Assembly (NCBI GenBank): GCA_913057175.1
Contig: CAJXNP010000001.1
Span: 460,304-524,303, forward strand
DNA length: 64,000 bases
Origin: an uncultured Cytophagales bacterium
GTDB lineage: Bacteria > Bacteroidota > Bacteroidia > Cytophagales > Cyclobacteriaceae
Reading direction: 5' to 3'
The first letter of the stretch is position 1. Each line of letters begins with the position of its first letter. Under the pieces are notes generated by a model. That model did no database searches. It was not told where the DNA came from and saw nothing but the letters and a program-made list of their open reading frames with translations. Below, one piece after another: positions 44,079 through 54,043 of this stretch. The position numbers and the translations under genes were made by a program.

Positions 44079-46265
44079 ATGAAAAAAATCATCCTGATCA
44101 TAGCGATCACTATCATAAGTGTGTACTTGATCCTTTTAGTAGCTCCAATTTTCATCAAGAATCACTTCAACAACAATTCTGAGAAATACCTGGGTCGAAA
44201 GGCCAATATGGAAAAGCTTACCTTCAATCCATTTAATTGTGCCATTACTTCTGAAAACCTGCAAGTTCTTGAAAAAGACCAGTCGACCATTTTCAGTGGC
44301 TATCGGGAATTGTATGTGAATGTAAATTTCCTCAAACTCGTTACCGGAAAATACCAGCTTGAGGAAGTAACACTGGATAGTCCATATGTAAAAGTCATTA
44401 ACAATTCAGGAATTTTTAACTTTAATGATTTGATTTCCGATGAGGAAGACGAGGCAGAGACCGAAGAAGAAGATTCCGAAATTGCATTCGAAATACTAAA
44501 CCTTCGCATGGACAATGGTCTTGCCATCTACTACGAAACAGAAATTGACCATGAAGTAATCATGGATGATCTTTCCTTCCAGTTACCTCGTTTTGCATAC
44601 GACAGTCATTCGGCTAACATGGACATTGAATTTGTTATCAATGAAACGGGTTTGCTGCGAATGAAGAATGATTTTTTTCCGGATGAGAGCCGGTTTGAAT
44701 GTTTGTTAAATCTCAGAAACTTAAACCTTGACATTGTTGAACCCTACGCTCCGGACTATCTAATTGTAAATGATATACGGGGCAATGTTCATGGAGATGT
44801 TTCCGTTACAGTAGAATTTAAGGATTCCACAAATGTCCAAATAAAAGGTCAAAGCTGGCTGACTGATGTTGCCTTAATCGATTCAGCCAAAACTCCCCTT
44901 TTTACTGTGGATTCTCTGGGACTTGATATCAGCAGTATAGATGTTTCCGGAGAAAGATATGAGGTCAAAAAAGTATTTGCCGATAACTTCTTTTTGCGAT
45001 TTGACATGTTTGACAGCACCAATAACATGTTGTCAACATTTGCTCCATTGATTAATGAAGAACAGGACACACTCTCAACAGGGCAAATGGACGATAGCCT
45101 CGCAGCAAAAACACCAGCCAAATATTTCTATTCGGTTGATACATTTCTGGTTGTAAACAGCAATATTCAATACAGGGATTATTCATTAGACGAATATTTT
45201 CAATACGATATTACATCCATTGAAGCACTGGCTGATAATATTAGGTCCGATAACGACCAGGCCAAAATCGGAAGTAATGGGATCCTGAATGAAAAAGGAA
45301 ATTACAATGCCAATATGGAGTTTAATCCCTCCAATCCTCTTGATTTTGAGCTCGATTTTGTTGTTGAAGGTTTTCAAATGGAAGACCTCAGTCCATTTAC
45401 ACTAACCTATGCGGGACACCCGATTTTTGAAGGGGACTTGATTTACAGCGGCCATACAACCGTTTTAAACGGAGTTATGGAAAGTGAAAATAATATCACT
45501 GTTTATGAGCTAACAGTTGGGGATAGAGTGAGTAAAAACGTCCTCTATGCCATGCCACTTAAATTTGCAGTTTTCTTATTAAAAGATAAAGATGGAGTGG
45601 TCAATCTTGATCTACCTGTTGGAGGCAATCTTAACGATCCGAAATTTAAATTGGGACCCATCATCTGGCAGGTAATCAAACAGAATATTGTTAAAATCGC
45701 CGCTGCTCCCGGAAAATTACTCGCATCTCAATTTGGAATGAAAGAAGAGGATATTCGCTACATGTCATTCGACCCACTGGATACAGCCCTTCAGGAAACC
45801 TCTCAAAATACGCTGAACAAACTTGGGGAGCTGATCCAAAAAAAACCAGGGTTGAAGATCGAACTGGCCTATTATGAACCCTCCAATCTGGAAGCTGTTA
45901 ACTTTGCTTTGTATGAAACGAAAAAGGAATACATCGATGAAAAATTCATTCCAGTTACTCCTGATAAAGAAGAAGATCGTATCCAAAAACTGGATGATGA
46001 CGACATCCACTACAGAACCTATCTGAACCAAAAAGCAGGTACGGAAGATCGCCGAACAGATAGTTTATCAGTAGAAATGATAGGCATGGACAACCTGATC
46101 CCAAAAACCAGGGAGCTGGAAAATTCCAGAAAAGATGTAATCACCCAATTTATCGATCAAATGGATTCTGTGAGTATTGAAAGCATTGAGTTTGTCGAGT
46201 TGGAAAGCATTCCTAAGTTTCCCATTGAAAAGAGCGGATTTGTAGTTGATTTTTCAATTAAGTGA
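44079..46265 (+). CDS. DUF748 (AsmA-like) envelope protein
   Basis: A 728-residue protein with an N-terminal membrane anchor (~2-24) and a long periplasmic part. The start (FIKNHFNNNSEKYLGRKANMEKLTFNPFNCAITSENLQV) and the core (YFQYDITSIEALADNI, FELDFVVEGFQMEDLSPFTLTYAGHPIFEGDLIY, VNLDLPVGGNLNDPKFKLGPIIWQVIKQNIVKI) are typical of DUF748. This family belongs to the AsmA/repeating-beta-groove group thought to bridge the envelope and move phospholipids; the function here is by analogy. An acidic Glu/Asp stretch (~125-140) interrupts the first groove segment. Single gene. Confidence 0.88.
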   Translation: MKKIILIIAITIISVYLILLVAPIFIKNHFNNNSEKYLGRKANMEKLTFNPFNCAITSENLQVLEKDQSTIFSGYRELYVNVNFLKLVTGKYQLEEVTLDSPYVKVINNSGIFNFNDLISDEEDEAETEEEDSEIAFEILNLRMDNGLAIYYETEIDHEVIMDDLSFQLPRFAYDSHSANMDIEFVINETGLLRMKNDFFPDESRFECLLNLRNLNLDIVEPYAPDYLIVNDIRGNVHGDVSVTVEFKDSTNVQIKGQSWLTDVALIDSAKTPLFTVDSLGLDISSIDVSGERYEVKKVFADNFFLRFDMFDSTNNMLSTFAPLINEEQDTLSTGQMDDSLAAKTPAKYFYSVDTFLVVNSNIQYRDYSLDEYFQYDITSIEALADNIRSDNDQAKIGSNGILNEKGNYNANMEFNPSNPLDFELDFVVEGFQMEDLSPFTLTYAGHPIFEGDLIYSGHTTVLNGVMESENNITVYELTVGDRVSKNVLYAMPLKFAVFLLKDKDGVVNLDLPVGGNLNDPKFKLGPIIWQVIKQNIVKIAAAPGKLLASQFGMKEEDIRYMSFDPLDTALQETSQNTLNKLGELIQKKPGLKIELAYYEPSNLEAVNFALYETKKEYIDEKFIPVTPDKEEDRIQKLDDDDIHYRTYLNQKAGTEDRRTDSLSVEMIGMDNLIPKTRELENSRKDVITQFIDQMDSVSIESIEFVELESIPKFPIEKSGFVVDFSIK

Positions 46266-46489
46266 GATTGAGAGAGGGAAGCCCGAAGCAGGAAGCAGGA
46301 AGTTAAAAATAGTACAGTTTGCCATTCACCGACCTAGAAAATTGATGTCTTACCGGCAATTAATAAAGTCCGGACCGGAGTTTCACCAAAAAATCATGTG
46401 TTAAATTATTGGTTTAGAAATATTTTGTTTCCCAGACACAAACAGAACATAAAATCCACGTAAATTAATATTTACACACTTTTCAAAAA

Positions 46490-47986
46490 ATGACAATGTT
46501 AGACCAAAAAAGACTATCTGCTCTTGAAATGTCTCCCGAAGATTTCAAAAAAGCAGGGTACGAAATCATTGATCAGTTAGCTGATTTCCTTAAAAACATA
46601 AAAGACAAACCTGTTACAAAAGGAGAAAAACCAGCTCAAATACAGAAGTTATTGACTCAAAAAAGCATTCCTGAAAATGGCTCGAAAGCAAGTCTGGTAT
46701 TAAGAGAAGTTTGCGATTTATTGGTTGATCATTCGTTATTTAACGGACATCCAAAATTTTTTGGATACATCACCTCCTCAGCAGCTCCTATCGGCGCACT
46801 TGGTGATTTGATTGCAGCGGCCATCAATCCCAATGTTGGTGCATACGCATTGTCGCCAGTTGCTACCGAAATCGAAAAACAAACAATCCAGTGGATCAGC
46901 GAATTCATTCACTATCATCCGGATTGTGGAGGTGTACTCGTGAGCGGAGGAAATATGGCCAACTTTGTTGGTTTCCTCACGGGCAGGGCAAAAAAGGTGA
47001 AATGGGATCTGGTCAATGAAGGGATTGGAGCAGAAAAAAAGGATCTTGTGGTTTACTGTCCAAAAGGAACACATACCTGGATTGAAAAAGCGACATACCT
47101 GTTTGGACATGGCAAAAATTCCATTCGATGGATCTCTGTAAATGAAAAACAGGAAATGAATACCGATGATCTGGAATCAAACATCAAAAAGGATCTGGCT
47201 GAAAATAGACTTCCTTTTATGGTGGTCGGAACATTTGGATCTGTAGGTACCGGTTCCATTGACCCATTGGATGCCATCTCAGAAATTTGCAATAAATACG
47301 ATCTATGGTTCCACGTCGACGGTGCGTATGGAGCTCCGGTTGCCGGATTACCCGAATTTAAGAAAGAAGCCACTGGGCTTCAAAAAGCAGATAGCATAGC
47401 GCTTGATCCGCACAAATGGTTTTATAGTCCATTGGAGGTTGGTTGTGTTTTGGTAAAGAATGTAGGTGATTTGAAAAAGACCTTCAGCTTCCACCCGGAT
47501 TATTACAATTTTGATGGAAATGATATGGAGGAGCCGGTAAACTTTTATGAATATGGTCTCCAAAATTCAAGGGGATTCCGGGCACTGAAGGTATGGCTTT
47601 CCTTTAAGCAAATCGGAAGAACTGGTTTTATTGAAACGATTCGGGAAGATATTTCCCTGGCAAAATATTTATTTGACAGGTTGAAAGATCACCAGGATTT
47701 TGAAACCGTTCTTCATTCTCTTAGCATTACCACTTTTCGTTTTATAGAAACAGGCCTCCGTAATTTTGATTCTGATAAAGAAAAAAAAGAATTTCTCAAT
47801 AAACTGAATAAGCAAATTGTCGATGAAATACAGGTGTCAGGCGACGCTTTCTTATCCAATGCAATCATAGACGGAAAGTATTGCCTGCGAACATGCATTG
47901 TCAACTTCAGAACTTCCAAAAATGACATTGACGAATTGATTGAAATCGTTTCAAGGGTAGGAAGAAAACTTACTCACACATCCTGA
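46490..47986 (+). CDS. Group II PLP-dependent decarboxylase (aromatic amino acid decarboxylase-like)
   Basis: A 498-residue cytoplasmic enzyme that decarboxylates an aromatic or acidic L-amino acid to an amine. Landmarks are HPKFFGYITSSAAPIGALGDLIAAAIN near the N-terminus, GVLVSGGNMANFVGFLTGR, FHVDGAYGAPVAG with the cofactor-binding Asp, and the PLP Lys in ALDPHKWFYSPLEVGC. Residues for Tyr/DOPA versus Glu or Asp cannot be judged by eye. A second ATG two codons in (46496) is possible. It is monocistronic, with no adjacent amine exporter. Confidence 0.9.
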   Translation: MTMLDQKRLSALEMSPEDFKKAGYEIIDQLADFLKNIKDKPVTKGEKPAQIQKLLTQKSIPENGSKASLVLREVCDLLVDHSLFNGHPKFFGYITSSAAPIGALGDLIAAAINPNVGAYALSPVATEIEKQTIQWISEFIHYHPDCGGVLVSGGNMANFVGFLTGRAKKVKWDLVNEGIGAEKKDLVVYCPKGTHTWIEKATYLFGHGKNSIRWISVNEKQEMNTDDLESNIKKDLAENRLPFMVVGTFGSVGTGSIDPLDAISEICNKYDLWFHVDGAYGAPVAGLPEFKKEATGLQKADSIALDPHKWFYSPLEVGCVLVKNVGDLKKTFSFHPDYYNFDGNDMEEPVNFYEYGLQNSRGFRALKVWLSFKQIGRTGFIETIREDISLAKYLFDRLKDHQDFETVLHSLSITTFRFIETGLRNFDSDKEKKEFLNKLNKQIVDEIQVSGDAFLSNAIIDGKYCLRTCIVNFRTSKNDIDELIEIVSRVGRKLTHTS

Positions 47987-48113
47987 CTATCCTCAAAAAC
48001 CTCATTCATTAGCTGCATAAGCACTTTTCAGGAATTGGTACAGTAATTGTTCAAAACCAATTCAGCGACCCCTTTTTTAATTTCAGCCATTTACAACCAA
48101 AATTTATACAGCT

Positions 48114-48650
48114 ATGAAAAATTATGTTATGCCCACCTTATTTGTTCTGGGAATTTGTGTGATTTATCAATCTTGCTCGGAACGGGAGTTATTTGAAGAG
48201 GAGATTATACCGGAAGTACCGGTAAAATTTCCGCTGGTCCAGGAAGAGCTAAGGCCTTATTTCGAAAGATTCGAAGTGGAGGCTGCGGCTCTTGGCCTGG
48301 AGGTAGATCTTACCGAACATCAAATTCGGGGGAGGATTGCTGAAATTCACGAAGACAATGTAGCAGGTCAATGCTCTTACAACTACCGAAATCCTCACCT
48401 GATAACCATTGATGAATCATTCTGGAACCGGTCTTCTGATCTGTTTAAAGAATTCATCATTTTTCATGAGTTAGGCCATTGTTACCTGGGACGAGGACAT
48501 CTGGAGGACTCATTTAACAACGGAATTTGTAAAAGCCTTATGAGAAGTGGAACTGGCTTTTGCGTGGATTATTACAGAAGGGACACAAGGGATTATTACA
48601 TAAATGAATTATTTTTTCCGGAGGATGAATTTTTAGAATTGCCTCTATAA
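48114..48650 (+). CDS. Lipoprotein with zincin-type HELGH motif
   Basis: A 178-residue predicted lipoprotein (lipobox IYQSC, lipidated Cys20). The mature part has a putative metalloprotease helix FIIFHELGHCYLGRGH, the HExxH form with a third His seven residues on (HxxGxxH), and a Bacteroidota-typical RSGTGFCVDYYRRDTRDYYINELF end. Cys in CSYNYRN, CYLG and FCVDYY may form disulfides. Proteolysis is suggested by the motif but not proven. It ends against a bidirectional terminator shared with the convergent flotillin operon. Confidence 0.82.
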   Translation: MKNYVMPTLFVLGICVIYQSCSERELFEEEIIPEVPVKFPLVQEELRPYFERFEVEAAALGLEVDLTEHQIRGRIAEIHEDNVAGQCSYNYRNPHLITIDESFWNRSSDLFKEFIIFHELGHCYLGRGHLEDSFNNGICKSLMRSGTGFCVDYYRRDTRDYYINELFFPEDEFLELPL

Positions 48651-48676
48651 AAAAAGCGGCCAATTGGCCGCTTTTT
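48651..48676. terminator. Bidirectional terminator
   Basis: Perfect palindrome AAAAAGCGGCC-AATT-GGCCGCTTTTT immediately after the lipoprotein stop and adjoining the flotillin stop from the other strand, with A- and T-runs serving both directions. Confidence 0.92.
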
Positions 48677-50325
48677 CATTTACTCGGTTTAGGGTCATCA
48701 CCTTGCGGTGACTGATTAGGCGTTTTTTTTATATCGTTTTTACTTAACTTTTTCTGAACTACTTCAGCCATTTTTGGCGCTTCCTCCTCAACTTCTTCTG
48801 CCTTCACATCTTCAGTTTTTCCCTGAAGGAATCCCGGAAGTTCCATTCCTGCCATTTTGAATAGCTCCTCCATAGGTGGAAGGGACTTGGCCATTCCCGA
48901 TAAAAATCCGGAAGTTGCATTTCCATCCTTGCTTCCGTTGCTGTCCCAGACAGTTACTTTATCGATCTTGATATTTTTGATCGCTTCAACCTGTGTCTTA
49001 ACCAGTTCAGGTAGTTTGTCAGCAATCATCAACAAAACAGCATCCCTTGAATTATCACCGGCTGCTTTGACTATTTTTTCAAAACCTTCAGCCTGCTTAC
49101 TCAATATTTCCAGCATACCTTTCGCTTCCGCCTGCATTTTGAAATAGATCGCATCGGCTTCCCCTCTGGCATTTCTTCGGATTGCCTCAGCAGCAGCCTC
49201 TGCATCGATCTCTGCTTTTTCCTTGGCAATCTGGGATGGAATGATGATATCTGCCATCTGCGTAGCCTTGTCTCTTTCAGCTCTTGCCGTTTCTGCCTTT
49301 TGTTCTTGATCGTACGCTTCTTCCAAAGCTTTTGCCACACTCACTTTTTCTGCTGCAGTGGCTTTTCGTTGAGCTTCCGCTTCTTTTTCACGTCGCTCGG
49401 CTTCCGAATTGGCGATGTCGATCTTCGCTTTATTTTCTCCCTCAACTGCACGGGCGTTGGCATCAGAAACGGAGATTCTTTCCAGTTTATGAGCTTCAGC
49501 TGCACCTACCCTAGCCTGCGCTTCTGCTTCCGCTTCACCAATTTTTGCTTTGGAATCGGCTGCCGCCATTTCAATTCTTTCTTTCTTTTGCGCATCAGCT
49601 TCACCAATTTTTGCCTCAGCATTCAATGCGGAAACTTTTATTCGCTGCTCTTGAACAGCAGTCGCTTCACCGATCGACCCATCCCTTGTTTTTTCCGCTA
49701 CACTTTGACGGGCATCATTGATGGCTTTGGCAGCAGCTTCCTTACCAAGCGCTTCGATGTACCCGGACTCATCTTTGATGTCCGTCACGTTTACGTTGAT
49801 GAGCTTCAAACCGATCTTTTTCAATTCAGCCTCTACGTTAGAGGCAACATTGGCCAGGAATTTATCGCGGTTGCTGTTGATTTCTTCAATATCCATCGTC
49901 GCCACAACTAACCTTAGCTGACCGAAAATGATATCTTTTGCCAGATCGTGGATCTGTTCTCTTGTCAAGCCCAGCAACCTTTCGGCTGCGTTATTCATCA
50001 CTCCCGGCTCAGTAGAAATACCCACTGTAAACCTGGAAGGAACGTCTACACGAATATTTTGCCTTGAAAGTGCGTTGGTCAGGTTAACCTCGATGGAAAT
50101 AGGAATGAGTTCCAGAAATTCATAATCCTGTATGACCGGCCATACAAACGCCGCTCCTCCGTGAATACATTTAGCTGTTCTGGTTCCATCGGGGCTTGAA
50201 CCAACCTTACCATAAACAACTAAAATCCTGTCTGATGGACATCGTTTGTAACGACTCACCCACCATGAAACAATAATAATGAAGGTGATAAGTACCACTA
50301 CTCCTGCAATAACTAATTGAGCCAT
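48676..50325 (-). CDS. Flotillin-family (SPFH) membrane scaffold protein
   Basis: A 549-residue protein of the flotillin-1/YuaG type that organises membrane microdomains. The N-terminal hairpin helix (~5-24) is followed by an SPFH domain (CPSDRILVVYGKVG to LKLINVNVTDIKDESGYIEALG, ~32-195), then a very long Ala/Glu/Lys/Gln-rich coiled coil with repeated GEAxAxAxxR units (~200-385), and a C-terminal region (LEILSKQAEGFEKIVKAAG; a PPMEELFKMAGMELP segment). Its start lies 3 nt after the NfeD-like gene, the standard partner. The low-complexity coiled coil generates spurious antisense frames. Confidence 0.93.
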   Translation of the reverse strand: MAQLVIAGVVVLITFIIIVSWWVSRYKRCPSDRILVVYGKVGSSPDGTRTAKCIHGGAAFVWPVIQDYEFLELIPISIEVNLTNALSRQNIRVDVPSRFTVGISTEPGVMNNAAERLLGLTREQIHDLAKDIIFGQLRLVVATMDIEEINSNRDKFLANVASNVEAELKKIGLKLINVNVTDIKDESGYIEALGKEAAAKAINDARQSVAEKTRDGSIGEATAVQEQRIKVSALNAEAKIGEADAQKKERIEMAAADSKAKIGEAEAEAQARVGAAEAHKLERISVSDANARAVEGENKAKIDIANSEAERREKEAEAQRKATAAEKVSVAKALEEAYDQEQKAETARAERDKATQMADIIIPSQIAKEKAEIDAEAAAEAIRRNARGEADAIYFKMQAEAKGMLEILSKQAEGFEKIVKAAGDNSRDAVLLMIADKLPELVKTQVEAIKNIKIDKVTVWDSNGSKDGNATSGFLSGMAKSLPPMEELFKMAGMELPGFLQGKTEDVKAEEVEEEAPKMAEVVQKKLSKNDIKKTPNQSPQGDDPKPSK

Positions 50326-50328
50326 TTT

Positions 50329-50922
50329 CTAATAATTTACTTTGGTGACTAATAAATATTGATTGTTAATGATTTCTAAAACCTGGATCAAAGCGCCTGT
50401 AGGGATTTCGCTTACGTCATCCGTCATGGCATCCAGTTCACGAATGCTTCCCTGAATATTGACCTGAACTTTTCCAAGCCCCTGTCTTTCAGAGGGTATT
50501 CTCAAATACACTTCTCCTGTCTTATCAATGGCATTGTCCATGATAAGCGTACCACTTTCATGCATTTTAGTGAGGTAATACAGGAGATAGGAAATGATCA
50601 CCATCATCACGAAACCTGCTATCCCGGAAATGATTATGGTGAGAAACAACCCTAATCCGGAATCAATACAGGCGAGGCCTGTCCAGGCGAAAATGGTAAA
50701 AAAGCCGAGGATAGATTTGAAAGAAAACAGGGTGAAACCCGTATCCCCTTCCAGATCGGCATCTATGTCCGGCTCGACATCAACATCGGCATCAACGTCA
50801 CCACCAATTATGGTTAAAATTAATTGTACGATCAATAAAACCGTAGATGGAATGGCGATGATCCAGTAAACTTTTTCGGGAGTAGGGAGCAGAGCCCACC
50901 AACTCGATATATCTAATAGCAT
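50329..50922 (-). CDS. NfeD-like partner of flotillin
   Basis: A 197-residue membrane protein with three to four helices (~15-38, ~75-92, ~95-120), an acidic Asp-rich linker (GGDVDADVDVEPDIDADLEGD, ~42-61) and a C-terminal OB-fold domain (DKTGEVYLRIPSERQGLGKVQV to GALIQVLEIINNQYLLVTKV), as in the NfeD1b/YuaF group. NfeD proteins are encoded next to flotillins and support their membrane function. Only 3 nt separate it from the downstream flotillin gene. Confidence 0.88.
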   Translation of the reverse strand: MLLDISSWWALLPTPEKVYWIIAIPSTVLLIVQLILTIIGGDVDADVDVEPDIDADLEGDTGFTLFSFKSILGFFTIFAWTGLACIDSGLGLFLTIIISGIAGFVMMVIISYLLYYLTKMHESGTLIMDNAIDKTGEVYLRIPSERQGLGKVQVNIQGSIRELDAMTDDVSEIPTGALIQVLEIINNQYLLVTKVNY

Positions 50923-51100
50923 AATTAAAAAATTAAGAGTTAAAACATCATTAAAAAGACTGGAAAATCGCTATTATTTTCTGGAATAATATTAGGAATT
51001 TTTTTTATAAATAACTGATACTATTCAGAGTATTTTTTAAGGCTGGTATTAAATTTATACGCCAATATAAATTTTAAGGTTGTACTTTTCAAATAAATAA

Positions 51101-51526
51101 ATGAATAATATTAATACTTCGGATTTTCTGTTTGTTTATGGTCTGTTGCAATCGAATTTCAACAATCCTTATGCGGATCTTTTGAAAAACAATGCTGCCA
51201 ACCTCGGGAAAGGGTACTGCTTTGGTCGACTCTATGAAATTGATGGATACCCTGGATTGATCATCGATGAAGATTCAAAAGACCAGGTTTATGGCACTAT
51301 TTATCAGATTAAAAATCAAGCTATTTTTTCACAACTTGATTTATTTGAAGGTATCGGTGAACGTTTCTCTAAACCCTACCAATACATGCGGATTCAAATC
51401 AAATGCTATCAGGAGATGCAGGATTTTTCCGCCTGGGCGTATGTCTACAATTGGTCTGTTAATGGAAAGAAATTAATCCTTTCAGGAGATTATCTTGAAT
51501 ATTCCAGTCAACCTGAAAAGGATTAA
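51101..51526 (+). CDS. Gamma-glutamylcyclotransferase-like (AIG2/GGCT fold) protein
   Basis: A 141-residue cytoplasmic protein. The substrate-binding loop appears as FLFVYGLLQ (usually YGTL/S), followed by GRLYEIDGYPGLII and VYGTIYQI, and the proposed catalytic Glu is in QLDLFEGIGE. Members cyclise gamma-glutamyl groups to 5-oxoproline or act on gamma-glutamylamines; many bacterial homologues are uncharacterised. Monocistronic and convergent with the DUF4861 gene. Confidence 0.85.
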   Translation: MNNINTSDFLFVYGLLQSNFNNPYADLLKNNAANLGKGYCFGRLYEIDGYPGLIIDEDSKDQVYGTIYQIKNQAIFSQLDLFEGIGERFSKPYQYMRIQIKCYQEMQDFSAWAYVYNWSVNGKKLILSGDYLEYSSQPEKD

Positions 51527-51540
51527 TCTTTTATTAATTC

Positions 51541-52827
51541 CTAAATAATCTCTACCTGCACATCCACGGCCAATTGATCAGCCAAATCCTTTAAATAATT
51601 AACAAAATAGGTGGAGTCGGTAAAGCCAGGATCTGACAATTCCCAGCAACCGATGGCATAATAGGTGACAGGTTTGGATTCGGAAACATTTAACTTTCCA
51701 AAGTAGCTCGTAGCAAACACTCCCTCTTCAGGAGCTCTGCCATGTCCTTCATAGACATCTTTGGGCAAAAGTAATCCAAGTCCCAGCCACCACTCTCTGT
51801 CGTACGTCTGCTGATCATGCGTGTATAGTGCAACAAATTTCTCATTGATTTCCAATTCTGACAACTGTTTCGGGGTATTGCTATTGACCAATCCCACCAA
51901 AAGGGTTTCATCGCCTTGCAGACCTGAAACAGAAATGTTATTCTCAAAAGCATACATCCCCGGCCAAATCCTGACCTGTTCTTTCACTTCGTAATTTCTG
52001 TCGACAGGCTGCCAATTGAAATATGTAATGGAAAAGTCAGAAAATACCGGCCCCTCATTCAGAATTTCAAAGGCCGCTGATTCAACATTTGTAACGGTAT
52101 CACCTGCCAGGCACCCGATCCGTACCAGGTCTTCACCAACCATCATCTCAATTCCTCCGATTCCGGCTGAATTTCCAACAGCCAAAACATCTCTACCCCA
52201 ATCTTCCATCACATGGTAATTGTCTTCGACCGCACCTTCCGAACTGATCCCTACCGTCTCAGGTGAAATTCCCGGCAATTTTTTACCGAAAAGGTCTTTG
52301 GAATTCCTCCCATCAAAATAATGTCTGAAACCTACTTTATCATTTTCCCAACTAGGTCCATCCGTTTGATAGGGCTGATAGCCTAACTTCGCATGGATCT
52401 CATCAGCTTGAATGGTATCGCTTGTTTTTGGACGAACAGGGGAATCCTGGGAATCCCTTTTGCCAAATCTTACACTTGTTCTTTTTGTATAATCAATTTC
52501 CGAATCCGACCAGCTCAGCAGGAAATGTGTCGATCCTCCCGCTGACAGATCTGCAACAAAGAATAATTCATCCCAACTTCCATCGCCATCCAGATCGTTT
52601 GTCTGAGAAGGAATGGTGTCTCCTTCAGGGGAAGTTAGCAGTGGAAAATTTGTCCGTTCTGGTAATGTTTTCAAATCGCTTTTTGGTACCCGAATCGCCT
52701 TATCCGTTAGGTCAACATCTGACAGATTACTTATATGAATCTCGGTTGGTTTTGATTCTTTCGTTCCCTGACAGGCCAGAAAAAGTAATATTAATGTAAT
52801 AGAAGCTAGAGTGGTTCTCATTTTCAT
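51541..52827 (-). CDS. DUF4861 lipoprotein
   Basis: Starts at the ATG giving MKMRTTLASITLILLFLACQ, a lipoprotein signal with the lipobox LFLAC; the frame runs 22 codons further upstream but without a signal. The ~428-residue protein has the DUF4861 features: an N-terminal beta-sandwich (IHISNLSDVDLTDKAIRVPK, DLDGDGSWDELFFVADL), GPSWENDKVGFRHYFDGRNSKDLFGK, and a C-terminal beta-rich catalytic-like domain (TYYAIGCWELSDPGF). The family is related by fold to polysaccharide-degrading enzymes of Bacteroidota; its substrate is unknown. Not part of a recognisable PUL here (no SusC/SusD). Confidence 0.85.
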   Translation of the reverse strand: MKMRTTLASITLILLFLACQGTKESKPTEIHISNLSDVDLTDKAIRVPKSDLKTLPERTNFPLLTSPEGDTIPSQTNDLDGDGSWDELFFVADLSAGGSTHFLLSWSDSEIDYTKRTSVRFGKRDSQDSPVRPKTSDTIQADEIHAKLGYQPYQTDGPSWENDKVGFRHYFDGRNSKDLFGKKLPGISPETVGISSEGAVEDNYHVMEDWGRDVLAVGNSAGIGGIEMMVGEDLVRIGCLAGDTVTNVESAAFEILNEGPVFSDFSITYFNWQPVDRNYEVKEQVRIWPGMYAFENNISVSGLQGDETLLVGLVNSNTPKQLSELEINEKFVALYTHDQQTYDREWWLGLGLLLPKDVYEGHGRAPEEGVFATSYFGKLNVSESKPVTYYAIGCWELSDPGFTDSTYFVNYLKDLADQLAVDVQVEII

Positions 52828-52971
52828 TGTTTTTTCAATTAAATTCAGAAATAAATAAAAGTGGTGAAAAGGAAATGCATATTTACCATTCAAAAGCTGA
52901 ATAATAATTTTGTTGGATGTCTCAAATTACTCCACCAAGCTAATAAAAATGTCTGAATATTTCAGAGGTAG

Positions 52972-53907
52972 TTAGTAGGATTCACCATTCATAACCGACA
53001 AAACAGCCTCTTTTTGTTTATCCAGAGGCTCCATTCCGTCAATCCAGTGAATATCAAACCCATTTCTTTCCATTCGCCTGAAGTAGGTCATTTGCCTTTT
53101 GGCGTATTGCCGGATGGCCACATTTAGCTTTTCTAACATTTCTCCGTAAGTCAATTGATTTTGAACGTGCAGCGTTACGAATTTGTATTCTAATCCATAG
53201 TAAATGAGCTGTTCCGGATACAAGCCGCTTTTCATTAGCAATCGAACTTCTTCTATCAAACCTTCATTTAATCTGTCCGACAATCTCTTTTTTATTCTGA
53301 ATAATAATTCCTTTCGGGGTATCCTAATGCCAAATATCATGGCAGGAATGGATTGAGACTTATCATCGGACATTTCATGATTTCCCAGGTATTCACAAAT
53401 TTCTATCGCCCGGACCAGGCGTTTGTCTGTGGATGTATCGAAGTCAATATTTTGATGGTTTTTCTCAGTTAGGATCTTAAGCAATTCTTCTTTCGAAATT
53501 TCCGAAAGTCCATCGCGAAGTTGATGATTAACTGGAATATGAGAATGGGAATAATTTTTTAAAACAGCTTCAATGTACAACCCTGTGCCTCCGGCAATCA
53601 CAGGCACTTTATCCCTGGATTTGACTGAAGAATAAGCCTGTTGAAAGTCCCTTTGATACCGGCTCAGGTTATATTTTTCTCCGGCATTTACTATATCAAT
53701 TAAGTGATATTTAATCTGATCATTGGGTAATTTATAATCTTCCAGGTCCTTTCCGGTCCCAATATCCATCCCCCGATATACTTGCCGGGAATCGGCGTTG
53801 ATGACCTCTCCACTCATTTGGTGAGCAATCCGGACAGCAAGCCTGGTCTTCCCACTTGCCGTGGGACCCAGAATAACGATAGCTCTTTTCTCCGAAACTG
53901 AATCCAT
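52972..53907 (-). CDS. miaA: tRNA dimethylallyltransferase
   Basis: MiaA transfers a dimethylallyl group to N6 of A37 in tRNAs reading UNN codons. The 311-residue length is normal. The P-loop GPTASGKT (14-21) is followed by NADSRQVYRGMDIGTGK (substrate Asp and Arg), YHLIDIVNAGEKYNLSRYQ, the PVIAGGTGLYIEAVL motif and the C-terminal YAKRQMTYFRRM with HWID. Housekeeping gene, monocistronic here. Confidence 0.95.
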   Translation of the reverse strand: MDSVSEKRAIVILGPTASGKTRLAVRIAHQMSGEVINADSRQVYRGMDIGTGKDLEDYKLPNDQIKYHLIDIVNAGEKYNLSRYQRDFQQAYSSVKSRDKVPVIAGGTGLYIEAVLKNYSHSHIPVNHQLRDGLSEISKEELLKILTEKNHQNIDFDTSTDKRLVRAIEICEYLGNHEMSDDKSQSIPAMIFGIRIPRKELLFRIKKRLSDRLNEGLIEEVRLLMKSGLYPEQLIYYGLEYKFVTLHVQNQLTYGEMLEKLNVAIRQYAKRQMTYFRRMERNGFDIHWIDGMEPLDKQKEAVLSVMNGESY

Positions 53908-54043
53908 TAAAAATACCTGAAAAATATGTTAACTTGAACCCCCATGCAATATCTGGCTTTTACAGAATTAAATAATTTAAATTTATTAGGCTGATTGACT
54001 ATATCACATAAAAACGTTAATATTTATATTGAATGATATCCAA

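Noticed and set aside
49300..49911. 203-codon plus-strand frame opposite the flotillin coiled coil
   Set aside because: Produced by the biased Ala/Glu/Lys codons of the coiled coil; Phe/Ser-rich with no homology pattern.
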